DNA of 64,000 bases, taken from assembly GCA_003116995.1 (NCBI GenBank), contig BDSL01000136.1, positions 1-64,000 on the forward strand, read 5' to 3'. A program made the translations under genes and the position numbers. The notes beneath the pieces were generated by a model, which had not been told where the DNA came from, ran no database searches, and saw only the letters and a list, made by a program, of their open reading frames with translations. Shown piece by piece: positions 1 to 12,000 of this stretch; positions within the stretch are counted from its first letter, which is position 1; every line of letters starts with the position of its first letter. Source of the DNA: Yamagishiella unicocca. Its lineage: Eukaryota; Chlorophyta; Chlorophyceae; Chlamydomonadales; Volvocaceae.

Positions 1-3000
1 CTTGGGCCTGATTTGGCATTGCTGTACATCTTTGGGATTTATTTAGGGTTTAGCAGTACAAGTACCAGAATGTACGGCAAAGTATAGGCAATATATATAC
101 TCATTTTGTTCAGGAGAAGAAATCAAGGCAGTTGGTGCCATCAAAATTTTTTTGGGGGTGGGATTGGCCCCGAAACCATGGATAAACCATCAGGAACCCA
201 AAAGTATAACCTAGGACCAAAAATATTTCGTCTTGGCCATTGGACCTTAATTAGGACATATAATATTAATAATATTAATTGGATCCAATTTGGATCCATC
301 TTGGGCCTGATTTGGCATTGCTGTACATCTTTGGGATTTATTAATAGGGTTTAGCAGTACAGTACCAGAATGTACGGCAAAGTATAGCAATATTATACTC
401 ATTTTGTTCAGGAGAAGAAATCAAGGCAGTTGGTGCCATCAAAAATTTTTTTGGGGGTGGGATTGGCCCCGAAACCATGGATAAACCATCAGGAACCCAA
501 AAGTATAACCTAGGACCAAAAATATTTCGTCTTGGCCATTGGACCTTAATTAGGACATATAATATTAATAATATTAATTGGATCCAATTTGGATCCATCT
601 TGGGCCTGATTTGGCATTGCTGTACATCTTTGGGATTTATTAATAGGGTTTAGCAGTACAGTACCAGAATGTACGGCAAAGTATAGCAATATTATACTCA
701 TTTTGTTCAGGAGAAGAAATCAAGGCAGTTGGTGCCATCAAAAATTTTTTTGGGGGTGGGATTGGCCCCGAAACCATGGATAAACCATCAGGAACCCAAA
801 AGTATAACCTAGGACCAAAAATATTTCGTCTTGGCCATTGGACCTTAATTAGGACATATAATATTAATAATATTAATTGGATCCAATTTGGATCCATCTT
901 GGGCCTGATTTGGCATTGCTGTACATCTTTGGGATTTATTAATAGGGTTTAGCAGTACAGTACCAGAATGTACGGCAAAGTATAGCAATATTATACTCAT
1001 TTTGTTCAGGAGAAGAAATCAAGGCAGTTGGTGCCATCAAAAATTTTTTTGGGGGTGGGATTGGCCCCGAAACCATGGATAAACCATCAGGAACCCAAAA
1101 GTATAACCTAGGACCAAAAATATTTCGTCTTGGCCATTGGACCTTAATTAGGACATATAATATTAATAATATTAATTGGATCCAATTTGGATCCATCTTG
1201 GGCCTGATTTGGCATTGCTGTACATCTTTGGGATTTATTAATAGGGTTTAGCAGTACAGTACCAGAATGTACGGCAAAGTATAGCAATATTATACTCATT
1301 TTGTTCAGGAGAAGAAATCAAGGCAGTTGGTGCCATCAAAAATTTTTTTGGGGGTGGGATTGGCCCCGAAACCATGGATAAACCATCAGGAACCCAAAAG
1401 TATAACCTAGGACCAAAAATATTTCGTCTTGGCCATTGGACCTTAATTAGGACATATAATATTAATAATATTAATTGGATCCAATTTGGATCCATCTTGG
1501 GCCTGATTTGGCATTGCTGTACATCTTTGGGATTTATTAATAGGGTTTAGCAGTACAGTACCAGAATGTACGGCAAAGTATAGCAATATTATACTCATTT
1601 TGTTCAGGAGAAGAAATCAAGGCAGTTGGTGCCATCAAAAATTTTTTTGGGGGTGGGATTGGCCCCGAAACCATGGATAAACCATCAGGAACCCAAAAGT
1701 ATAACCTAGGACCAAAAATATTTCGTCTTGGCCATTGGACCTTAATTAGGACATATAATATTAATAATATTAATTGGATCCAATTTGGATCCATCTTGGG
1801 CCTGATTTGGCATTGCTGTACATCTTTGGGATTTATTAATAGGGTTTAGCAGTACAGTACCAGAATGTACGGCAAAGTATAGCAATATTATACTCATTTT
1901 GTTCAGGAGAAGAAATCAAGGCAGTTGGTGCCATCAAAAATTTTTTTGGGGGTGGGATTGGCCCCGAAACCATGGATAAACCATCAGGAACCCAAAAGTA
2001 TAACCTAGGACCAAAAATATTTCGTCTTGGCCATTGGACCTTAATTAGGACATATAATATTAATAATATTAATTGGATCCAATTTGGATCCATCTTGGGC
2101 CTGATTTGGCATTGCTGTACATCTTTGGGATTTATTAATAGGGTTTAGCAGTACAGTACCAGAATGTACGGCAAAGTATAGCAATATTATACTCATTTTG
2201 TTCAGGAGAAGAAATCAAGGCAGTTGGTGCCATCAAAAATTTTTTTGGGGGTGGGATTGGCCCCGAAACCATGGATAAACCATCAGGAACCCAAAAGTAT
2301 AACCTAGGACCAAAAATATTTCGTCTTGGCCATTGGACCTTAATTAGGACATATAATATTAATAATATTAATTGGATCCAATTTGGATCCATCTTGGGCC
2401 TGATTTGGCATTGCTGTACATCTTTGGGATTTATTAATAGGGTTTAGCAGTACAGTACCAGAATGTACGGCAAAGTATAGCAATATTATACTCATTTTGT
2501 TCAGGAGAAGAAATCAAGGCAGTTGGTGCCATCAAAAATTTTTTTGGGGGTGGGATTGGCCCCGAAACCATGGATAAACCATCAGGAACCCAAAAGTATA
2601 ACCTAGGACCAAAAATATTTCGTCTTGGCCATTGGACCTTAATTAGGACATATAATATTAATAATATTAATTGGATCCAATTTGGATCCATCTTGGGCCT
2701 GATTTGGCATTGCTGTACATCTTTGGGATTTATTAATAGGGTTTAGCAGTACAGTACCAGAATGTACGGCAAAGTATAGCAATATTATACTCATTTTGTT
2801 CAGGAGAAGAAATCAAGGCAGTTGGTGCCATCAAAAATTTTTTTGGGGGTGGGATTGGCCCCGAAACCATGGATAAACCATCAGGAACCCAAAAGTATAA
2901 CCTAGGACCAAAAATATTTCGTCTTGGCCATTGGACCTTAATTAGGACATATAATATTAATAATATTAATTGGATCCAATTTGGATCCATCTTGGGCCTG

Positions 3001-6000
3001 ATTTGGCATTGCTGTACATCTTTGGGATTTATTAATAGGGTTTAGCAGTACAGTACCAGAATGTACGGCAAAGTATAGCAATATTATACTCATTTTGTTC
3101 AGGAGAAGAAATCAAGGCAGTTGGTGCCATCAAAAATTTTTTTGGGGGTGGGATTGGCCCCGAAACCATGGATAAACCATCAGGAACCCAAAAGTATAAC
3201 CTAGGACCAAAAATATTTCGTCTTGGCCATTGGACCTTAATTAGGACATATAATATTAATAATATTAATTGGATCCAATTTGGATCCATCTTGGGCCTGA
3301 TTTGGCATTGCTGTACATCTTTGGGATTTATTAATAGGGTTTAGCAGTACAGTACCAGAATGTACGGCAAAGTATAGCAATATTATACTCATTTTGTTCA
3401 GGAGAAGAAATCAAGGCAGTTGGTGCCATCAAAAATTTTTTTGGGGGTGGGATTGGCCCCGAAACCATGGATAAACCATCAGGAACCCAAAAGTATAACC
3501 TAGGACCAAAAATATTTCGTCTTGGCCATTGGACCTTAATTAGGACATATAATATTAATAATATTAATTGGATCCAATTTGGATCCATCTTGGGCCTGAT
3601 TTGGCATTGCTGTACATCTTTGGGATTTATTAATAGGGTTTAGCAGTACAGTACCAGAATGTACGGCAAAGTATAGCAATATTATACTCATTTTGTTCAG
3701 GAGAAGAAATCAAGGCAGTTGGTGCCATCAAAAATTTTTTTGGGGGTGGGATTGGCCCCGAAACCATGGATAAACCATCAGGAACCCAAAAGTATAACCT
3801 AGGACCAAAAATATTTCGTCTTGGCCATTGGACCTTAATTAGGACATATAATATTAATAATATTAATTGGATCCAATTTGGATCCATCTTGGGCCTGATT
3901 TGGCATTGCTGTACATCTTTGGGATTTATTAATAGGGTTTAGCAGTACAGTACCAGAATGTACGGCAAAGTATAGCAATATTATACTCATTTTGTTCAGG
4001 AGAAGAAATCAAGGCAGTTGGTGCCATCAAAAATTTTTTTGGGGGTGGGATTGGCCCCGAAACCATGGATAAACCATCAGGAACCCAAAAGTATAACCTA
4101 GGACCAAAAATATTTCGTCTTGGCCATTGGACCTTAATTAGGACATATAATATTAATAATATTAATTGGATCCAATTTGGATCCATCTTGGGCCTGATTT
4201 GGCATTGCTGTACATCTTTGGGATTTATTAATAGGGTTTAGCAGTACAGTACCAGAATGTACGGCAAAGTATAGCAATATTATACTCATTTTGTTCAGGA
4301 GAAGAAATCAAGGCAGTTGGTGCCATCAAAAATTTTTTTGGGGGTGGGATTGGCCCCGAAACCATGGATAAACCATCAGGAACCCAAAAGTATAACCTAG
4401 GACCAAAAATATTTCGTCTTGGCCATTGGACCTTAATTAGGACATATAATATTAATAATATTAATTGGATCCAATTTGGATCCATCTTGGGCCTGATTTG
4501 GCATTGCTGTACATCTTTGGGATTTATTAATAGGGTTTAGCAGTACAGTACCAGAATGTACGGCAAAGTATAGCAATATTATACTCATTTTGTTCAGGAG
4601 AAGAAATCAAGGCAGTTGGTGCCATCAAAAATTTTTTTGGGGGTGGGATTGGCCCCGAAACCATGGATAAACCATCAGGAACCCAAAAGTATAACCTAGG
4701 ACCAAAAATATTTCGTCTTGGCCATTGGACCTTAATTAGGACATATAATATTAATAATATTAATTGGATCCAATTTGGATCCATCTTGGGCCTGATTTGG
4801 CATTGCTGTACATCTTTGGGATTTATTAATAGGGTTTAGCAGTACAGTACCAGAATGTACGGCAAAGTATAGCAATATTATACTCATTTTGTTCAGGAGA
4901 AGAAATCAAGGCAGTTGGTGCCATCAAAAATTTTTTTGGGGGTGGGATTGGCCCCGAAACCATGGATAAACCATCAGGAACCCAAAAGTATAACCTAGGA
5001 CCAAAAATATTTCGTCTTGGCCATTGGACCTTAATTAGGACATATAATATTAATAATATTAATTGGATCCAATTTGGATCCATCTTGGGCCTGATTTGGC
5101 ATTGCTGTACATCTTTGGGATTTATTAATAGGGTTTAGCAGTACAGTACCAGAATGTACGGCAAAGTATAGCAATATTATACTCATTTTGTTCAGGAGAA
5201 GAAATCAAGGCAGTTGGTGCCATCAAAAATTTTTTTGGGGGTGGGATTGGCCCCGAAACCATGGATAAACCATCAGGAACCCAAAAGTATAACCTAGGAC
5301 CAAAAATATTTCGTCTTGGCCATTGGACCTTAATTAGGACATATAATATTAATAATATTAATTGGATCCAATTTGGATCCATCTTGGGCCTGATTTGGCA
5401 TTGCTGTACATCTTTGGGATTTATTAATAGGGTTTAGCAGTACAGTACCAGAATGTACGGCAAAGTATAGCAATATTATACTCATTTTGTTCAGGAGAAG
5501 AAATCAAGGCAGTTGGTGCCATCAAAAATTTTTTTGGGGGTGGGATTGGCCCCGAAACCATGGATAAACCATCAGGAACCCAAAAGTATAACCTAGGACC
5601 AAAAATATTTCGTCTTGGCCATTGGACCTTAATTAGGACATATAATATTAATAATATTAATTGGATCCAATTTGGATCCATCTTGGGCCTGATTTGGCAT
5701 TGCTGTACATCTTTGGGATTTATTAATAGGGTTTAGCAGTACAGTACCAGAATGTACGGCAAAGTATAGCAATATTATACTCATTTTGTTCAGGAGAAGA
5801 AATCAAGGCAGTTGGTGCCATCAAAAAATTTTTTGGGGGTGGGATTGGCCCCGAAACCATGGATAAACCATCAGGAACCCAAAAGTATAACCTAGGACCA
5901 AAAATATTTCGTCTTGGCCATTGGACCTTAATTAGGACATATAATATTAATAATATTAATTGGATCCAATTTGGATCCATCTTGGGCCTGATTTGGCATT

Positions 6001-6714
6001 GCTGTACATCTTTGGGATTTATTAATAGGGTTTAGCAGTACAGTACCAGAATGTACGGCAAAGTATAGCAATATTATACTCATTTTGTTCAGGAGAAGAA
6101 ATCAAGGCAGTTGGTGCCATCAAAAATTTTTTTGGGGGTGGGATTGGCCCCGAAACCATGGATAAACCATCAGGAACCCAAAAGTATAACCTAGGACCAA
6201 AAATATTTCGTCTTGGCCATTGGACCTTAATTAGGACATATAATATTAATAATATTAATTGGATCCAATTTGGATCCATCTTGGGCCTGATTTGGCATTG
6301 CTGTACATCTTTGGGATTTATTAATAGGGTTTAGCAGTACAGTACCAGAATGTACGGCAAAGTATAGCAATATTATACTCATTTTGTTCAGGAGAAGAAA
6401 TCAAGGCAGTTGGTGCCATCAAAAATTTTTTTGGGGGTGGGATTGGCCCCGAAACCATGGATAAACCATCAGGAACCCAAAAGTATAACCTAGGACCAAA
6501 AATATTTCGTCTTGGCCATTGGACCTTAATTAGGACATATAATATTAATAATATTAATTGGATCCAATTTGGATCCATCTTGGGCCTGATTTGGCATTGC
6601 TGTACATCTTTGGGATTTATTAATAGGGTTTAGCAGTACAGTACCAGAATGTACGGCAAAGTATAGCAATATTATACTCATTTTGTTCAGGAGAAGAAAT
6701 CAAGGCAGTTGGTG
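1..6714. repeat. 299-bp tandem satellite array
   Basis: The stretch is a head-to-tail array of one 299-bp unit; taking CTTGGGCCTGATTTGG as the unit start, copies begin at 1, 300, 599 and so on, the last partial copy starts at 6579 and breaks off at 6714. That is 22 full copies plus 136 bases. The unit is AT-rich compared with the GC-rich remainder, and holds two BamHI sites (GGATCCAATTTGGATCC) next to an AATATTAATAATATT tract. Copies after the first are almost letter-for-letter the same; the one substitution I saw is at 5828 (T to A). Each unit contains an 85-codon open frame on the minus strand, but 299 is not a multiple of three, so units are not joined in frame and I do not call it a gene. 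Function (centromeric, subtelomeric or other) cannot be told from here. Confidence 0.97.
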
Positions 6715-6926
6715 GTAGTACAGTTCTTATCTTTCTGTCACCGTTCATTGCCGTGCAGGCCACAAGGCCACCACTGTCATCAATTTGTGTCTAACTACTT
6801 CTGGGAGAAACAAGGGAAGGTCATGTTGTAACCCAAAGGGTAACAATGCTTACTGGGATGCCAATGCTGCTGTTGCATCTACTTCCGGCGACACTCGAAG
6901 CCTTATCCGGGGTGGCTATGGTGGTG

Positions 6927-6974
6927 TGCTACTTCGCATGCTACTTCGCATGCTACTTCGCATGCTACTTCGGG
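6927..6974. repeat. 12-bp minisatellite, 4 copies
   Basis: Four tandem copies of TGCTACTTCGCA, the last ending in GGG instead of GCA. It lies about 210 bases right of the satellite edge in a stretch with no supported gene. Confidence 0.9.
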
Positions 6975-7810
6975 TCAGCAACTTTCACCTCTCTGTGCCA
7001 AAGTTGTGTTCTACCATGTGAACTGGCCACTCCCTCTGTATCTGCATGCCTTTGGCATAAAGATTGTTGTTGTTTTGTTAACTTTACTTTCATCTAGCGC
7101 CAACCTTGCACCATCACAAATGCACAAATCGTGTCAGACCCATTGCTCTCCAATCATTCCCCTTTGAGGCCACGAAAGGGGGGGGTCATGGGGGAGCGGG
7201 GTGGCAGCTCTGCAACCCTCACGCCCCACCCCCTAATAAGCAGCAGTGTCTCATGGTCAGAAGCCATCACATACCTGGCTGCAGCACTACATATAGACCA
7301 CCTGTTCCGCCCACAGGACAGCAATTAACCGGTGTGGCTTCAAACCTGCAGCAAAGAACCTGCAGCACTGCTCTATGCGCCCCCATCCATCTCCGCCTCG
7401 TGCTCTCTGGTGTCTACTCAGCCGAGACCAAGCAAAGCTTCCGTGAGGCTGTCTACAGTACTCCGCCTCAGAGTGTCGGCCGGCCTGGCCGGCCGGCCTG
7501 GATGCCCTGCACACCCAGAGCCAACAACTCCACACCCCTGAGACCATGCTGAGGCGGGACCTGAATCCCAGCAGCCACCATGATTAGCTCATGCCACAGT
7601 CACACTGAAAAGTCTCCCGAAGGACACGGATCTATTTGTAAAGTGGGTAGGTTATCTTCTTTGCGCCTAACGCTAACACTGTTTCTGGTGTCTCAGGTAT
7701 CGCCTCGCCTCTCTCATTCATACTGTGGGTGCTGTATACCTATTCTACCCCATTACCTGCACCCACATGCGCTGAGCCTGCCACCAATTTCTCAGCACTA
7801 CTTCTAGAAT

Positions 7811-7849
7811 TACTACTATTGGAACAAATTTACTACTATTGGAACAAAT
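7811..7849. repeat. 20-bp direct duplication
   Basis: TACTACTATTGGAACAAATT occurs at 7811-7830 and again from 7831 (last base differs). It is a simple local duplication with no mobile-element features around it. Confidence 0.85.
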
Positions 7850-8384
7850 AAAGGAACATCCACAGTAAACTCAGTACATTCAGGTGTTATCCAGAGCTTA
7901 ATACAGAAATCGCATCGGCGGGTTGTCCAACAGGGACTCTGTAATGCATCCATGCAGCCAGGTGGCAATGCCACCCAATCTCTTTGCTGCAGATGGTTGT
8001 AAGATGGTGAGCACCTTTGCCAGCAATGCCTCAAATCTATACGAGTTGCTCACACTTGGTAATCGGTCCCATAGCTGGGCATGTTATGGACCCGCCAGGG
8101 GGAAAGTTGCCTGGCCTGTTAGCATTCTTGGGTAAGCATTGACCGTCCTGCATAACCTGCAACCGGAAATGTAGGTGCCATGATAGGATTATCTTGTATG
8201 CTTGCGCCTCCAAGGATGTGGGCATAGATCTAAACAGGGAAATGGGCCACAGTGATTGGTTCCAAATTGTACGGTGTTATCTTGTCCCCATGAAGGCACC
8301 TCATAGGCCCATGTGACTGGTTGTGTTGCTCAACTGCTGGTAAATATGGATCACACAATCCAGTTCTACATTGAGGAGCACCGC

Positions 8385-8389
8385 TTACA
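8385..8389 (-). terminator. candidate poly(A) signal of the exostosin-like gene
   Basis: TTACA on the plus strand reads TGTAA on the minus strand, the usual chlorophyte poly(A) signal. It is about 640 bases past the stop codon at 9026, a long but acceptable 3' UTR. Assignment is by position only. Confidence 0.35.
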
Positions 8390-9025
8390 TCCAATACACA
8401 AAGTCACCACTAGTATGTGCTAGTAGCAATGTCGCGCCTCACCAAATTTTCACAGACCTTACCTCCATGAGCCTTTCTGCAGTGGGCTCCGGCACCTCGT
8501 GGTCAGCATAGTAGACCCATTGGCCGTTGAACTTGCACAATTCCCTGCAGAAACCACCCGAACCGCCCAGCAAACCCTCATCGCAATTCTGCTTGATTTA
8601 TGGTTGCTAGTAAGGGTTACCACACTGACGGTCATGGGAATACAGAATGGAGTACAGATTGCAATGATTATGAAGGTAGTGATGAGGATTTATGCTGACG
8701 CGAAATGGACGAACATGGCATCATGTTGACACCTCATCATTCTTCCCCATCCTGTACGTTAAAACACCTGTATGTGACACCCCACAATCTCGTGGAACCT
8801 AGCAGAGAAAGATGGGAGGACACTCTTCCACTCCTTCCAGTGGCGTTGCACAGGGCTCATCAAGACGTATCAGATAGTTTATTGACTACACAACAAGCTC
8901 ATGCTTTCGCCCATCCTTATCCATCTCCCAAGCTGCGAATTATATGCGAGGAGCAGCTGGGACCAGAGGGCAGGTGCTCAGGATAGGATGCGCAGCCCCT
9001 ACATCATGGTGGCACCGGCATATGC

Positions 9026-12000
9026 CTACCTTGGCTGCCAAGGCTTTGTATCCAGCGCGGGGCCGCTGTCACTGCTACCAGCCGCCTCTCCATTAGCTGC
9101 CCGGATCCATGCGGCAGTGGTGACCGTACGCTGCGGGAAGTTCTGGTCATCGGCTGTGGGACCCCGCGTGTTTACCACCCCAGCCAGGGGCAGTGGAGGC
9201 GCGGGTGGCGGTGGGGCCTGGGCACCGCCGACACCGACAGCAGCATCCCCGCCGCTGAAGCTTGAGAAGGTGCGAGGCTTGCAGGCCATAAAATCCGCGA
9301 ATTCAGAGTCGGCCTGAAAAAGGGGAAGCCGTTAGCTTGTGCATCGTTGGCGTAGATGCGTAGGTAGGTAGATGGGTCTGTCGCGGCGTACCCCAATCAG
9401 CATGTGATCCGGCATCCCTGGATGGCGCAGCCTGGCCCGCAGGATGTGCAGCACGGTGGCAATGGCGTCGAACTCCCCAGTGTCACCCGAGAACAGCCCG
9501 CCAAAGACGCTCGTATATGCAACGTGGCGGGCAGCGCAGTACAGTTTCTCCTGAATGGATTCAGGCAACGGGCGGAAGCGAATTAAAAGCCGAGTGAGAA
9601 TACCAGCGGTGGGCGGGGAATGGGGGACATGGTGGCCCCATGGCGTCGTGTATGAGGGCATAGACACGACAAGGTGCCGGAAGCTTCATGGACAGAGTGG
9701 GCAGCGGAGTGGGTATAATCTCATGCAGCCGCAGCATGTGTTGGCGCCGAGGTCAGCAGTATCCTTGCAAGTGATTGGACCTTGAACGCATCACACATGA
9801 GAGCTTAGCGGCACATTAACACACACGAGGGGGCGTTGCTTTCCGCACGGTCCAGCCCCATGCATCCCTCCGCCCGCAGCAATCGCAATTATGTTTGCGC
9901 CTCAAACTCTTTCTGCCCCATGCCCCCCCTGAGGCACTTGAGCATTGCATTTGCGCTCTCCTCCTCGCTCCCCCTCCTCCCCTAGATAACACAAGCCAAG
10001 TGTATGCACAGCCTCAGCCTAGCCCTTTGTCCCAATCCTTGGAAGCCCACCCACATCCCTTCGCACCATTTTTGCCGCCTTCTGCTGCATGGTGAAGCCA
10101 CGCAAGATAAGCTCGGTGTCCTCCATGTGGCCCTCGGGAATCCAGACGCCGAAGTCATTCCAGTTCAGGAAGGGCTCGAACGGTTGAGCCACATGGTCTG
10201 TTGAGGATTGGACGTGAGGCCACACAGCGCGGGCATCCGTCTACCCTTTTATGCCGTAACACCACAATACGTTGCATCATTCCTTGCGCTCAATCGACTA
10301 AGTTGTTGAAAAAATAACATCGCTCCCTTTCATTGTCCCGAGGACTTCGGTTCCGGACATGTTCACTCACATGCCCGATGCCATGACCGAAGGAGGAGCA
10401 TGGCGGTCTACAAAAAGTACGTTATTAAGTTGGACGGATGCAACCTCCGCTCCTGCCTCCTCACCCGATATAATAACTGGCATACAGCCCAGCGTGACGC
10501 TGACTACGTTTCGCTTGCCGTGGCCTGCGCCTGTTTGAGGCAAAGGGTGAACGGGGTGCGGCTGATTGGGGGCTGGGAAGGATGTGGAGCAAGGCAGGGC
10601 CCACCTATGTCTTACTGCCGTACAGACTGCTTCTAAAGGTGACAATCTGCGTACATACGTAAGTTCTGAAGGTAAGCATTTTTTCCATGATGCATGATAC
10701 GTACCAGTGGGTGCAAAGCAGAACTCGCTCTCCGCCATGGACAAGCCCATGACGGGTACACGCTTGGCGATGTGGAAGCCGGGCCGGTCGCGCAGCTGCC
10801 ACAGTGCCGCACGCACGCCGAAGCTGTAGAAGCGGTTTTTGCAGGGCGGTTCCTCAATGCTGTTCCAACCGCAAATGCTACCTGCGCGTGCGGCGGTGCG
10901 GTGGGTTGAGAGGACATCCAGCGAGGGGGGGAGGGTTACGGAAAATTTGAGGAGGATGACCGTGCATGCTGGGGCAAGGGTAGGGAACATTATTAGGACG
11001 TACTGCGCAATTCGACGGGCCTATGGCGTGTCGACTGCGCTTGGTTGTGTACGGAGCAGCAGCGGATCATCGATCGTCGCCAGCTGGTGCAAATCTGCCA
11101 GCTCAGTGTTGCAAACAAGAGCTAGCTGCGACTCCTGAACCGCTCCCCCACGTCTGCCGTACACCGACCATTTGCTCCTGTACAAATGAGTATTGCACCT
11201 CCCCCCAGCACCTCCTTCGCCTGCCGTGCACATGCAACCCCACACGTCTTCCTGCCCGCCTCCACCCACCCGTCACTGAGGCCAGGACCGTCTTGTTCAC
11301 CGGGCTGCAACCAGAACGCCAAGCAGCAAGGCAGTCAGGCACACAGTCGGACAGCCAGGTATCCAGGCAGGCGCGACACAGCCTCAGCGCTCGGGCACGA
11401 GTTGTGAAAGTTATGCGGAAGCCTCGACAAGGACGCTTGCGGACGGTGGAGCCGGCAGCAATGGCCACCCAATACCTAACTGAGCGCCCACCACTCGCAC
11501 CCTGCCTCGCCTACCGCTCTTTGCGACTAGGGTGCCACACGTTGTATTCAAACTGCGGGTATAGGTCGCCGCACAACACCGGTATCAGAATATCCTGCGG
11601 GGAGGGGAAGGGCAGCCCCATCCAGGCCGCGCAGACAAAGACGTTTTATTAGTTATACTGCGATGGGTACCAGCAACTCAGCTAGACGCTGCATGCACTG
11701 ACTAGCACGAGCGTTTCCCACATTCGTCCATCCCAAACCCACCGCGGACTGCAACCGTACAGCGTGTATGCACGACAGCCGCAGGTTCTGACATGCCACT
11801 GCGGGGAAGTCTGCAGCCACAGTGCCGCGGGGTCGACAACCTAATTGCTAGCGCATGCGTTAGGGGTACGTGGGGGCGAACTGCACCACCTAGTCATGTT
11901 TGCCCTCGACCGCCCTCCTGAAGGCGCCTGTACCTGATTAGGAACATGACAGGGCTTGAACAGGTCGTGTTCCACCTCCCTGAAACGGAAGACAGGGTTA

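Larger units (their letters stand above)
6715..8380. other. no gene seen between the satellite and the exostosin 3' region
   Basis: Base composition returns to GC-rich at the satellite edge. Open frames here reach about 150 codons but show no recognisable family, no consistent splice structure and no codon pattern like the neighbouring genes. The stretch holds the 12-bp minisatellite, a 20-bp direct duplication at 7811-7849 and a self-complementary GGCCGGCC-rich patch near 7478-7499. I see no transposase, reverse transcriptase or long terminal repeat. Confidence 0.6.

Noticed and set aside
1..120. TTTAGGGTTTAG in the first unit, similar to plant-type telomere repeats
   Set aside because: It arises from a two-base loss in one copy of the satellite; other copies read AATAGGGTTTAG, and there is no run of telomere units.
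341..6578. Array of identical 85-codon frames on the minus strand, one per satellite unit
   Set aside because: The frame is a by-product of the satellite: the period (299) is not a multiple of three, the product resembles nothing known, and no splice or promoter logic joins it to a gene.
1..6714. CRISPR-like array
   Set aside because: The repeats are directly abutting long units without unique spacers; this is satellite DNA in a eukaryote.
6715..8380. Possible transposon remnant next to the satellite
   Set aside because: No transposase or reverse-transcriptase motif, no paired terminal repeats and no target-site duplication could be found; only short local repeats are present.
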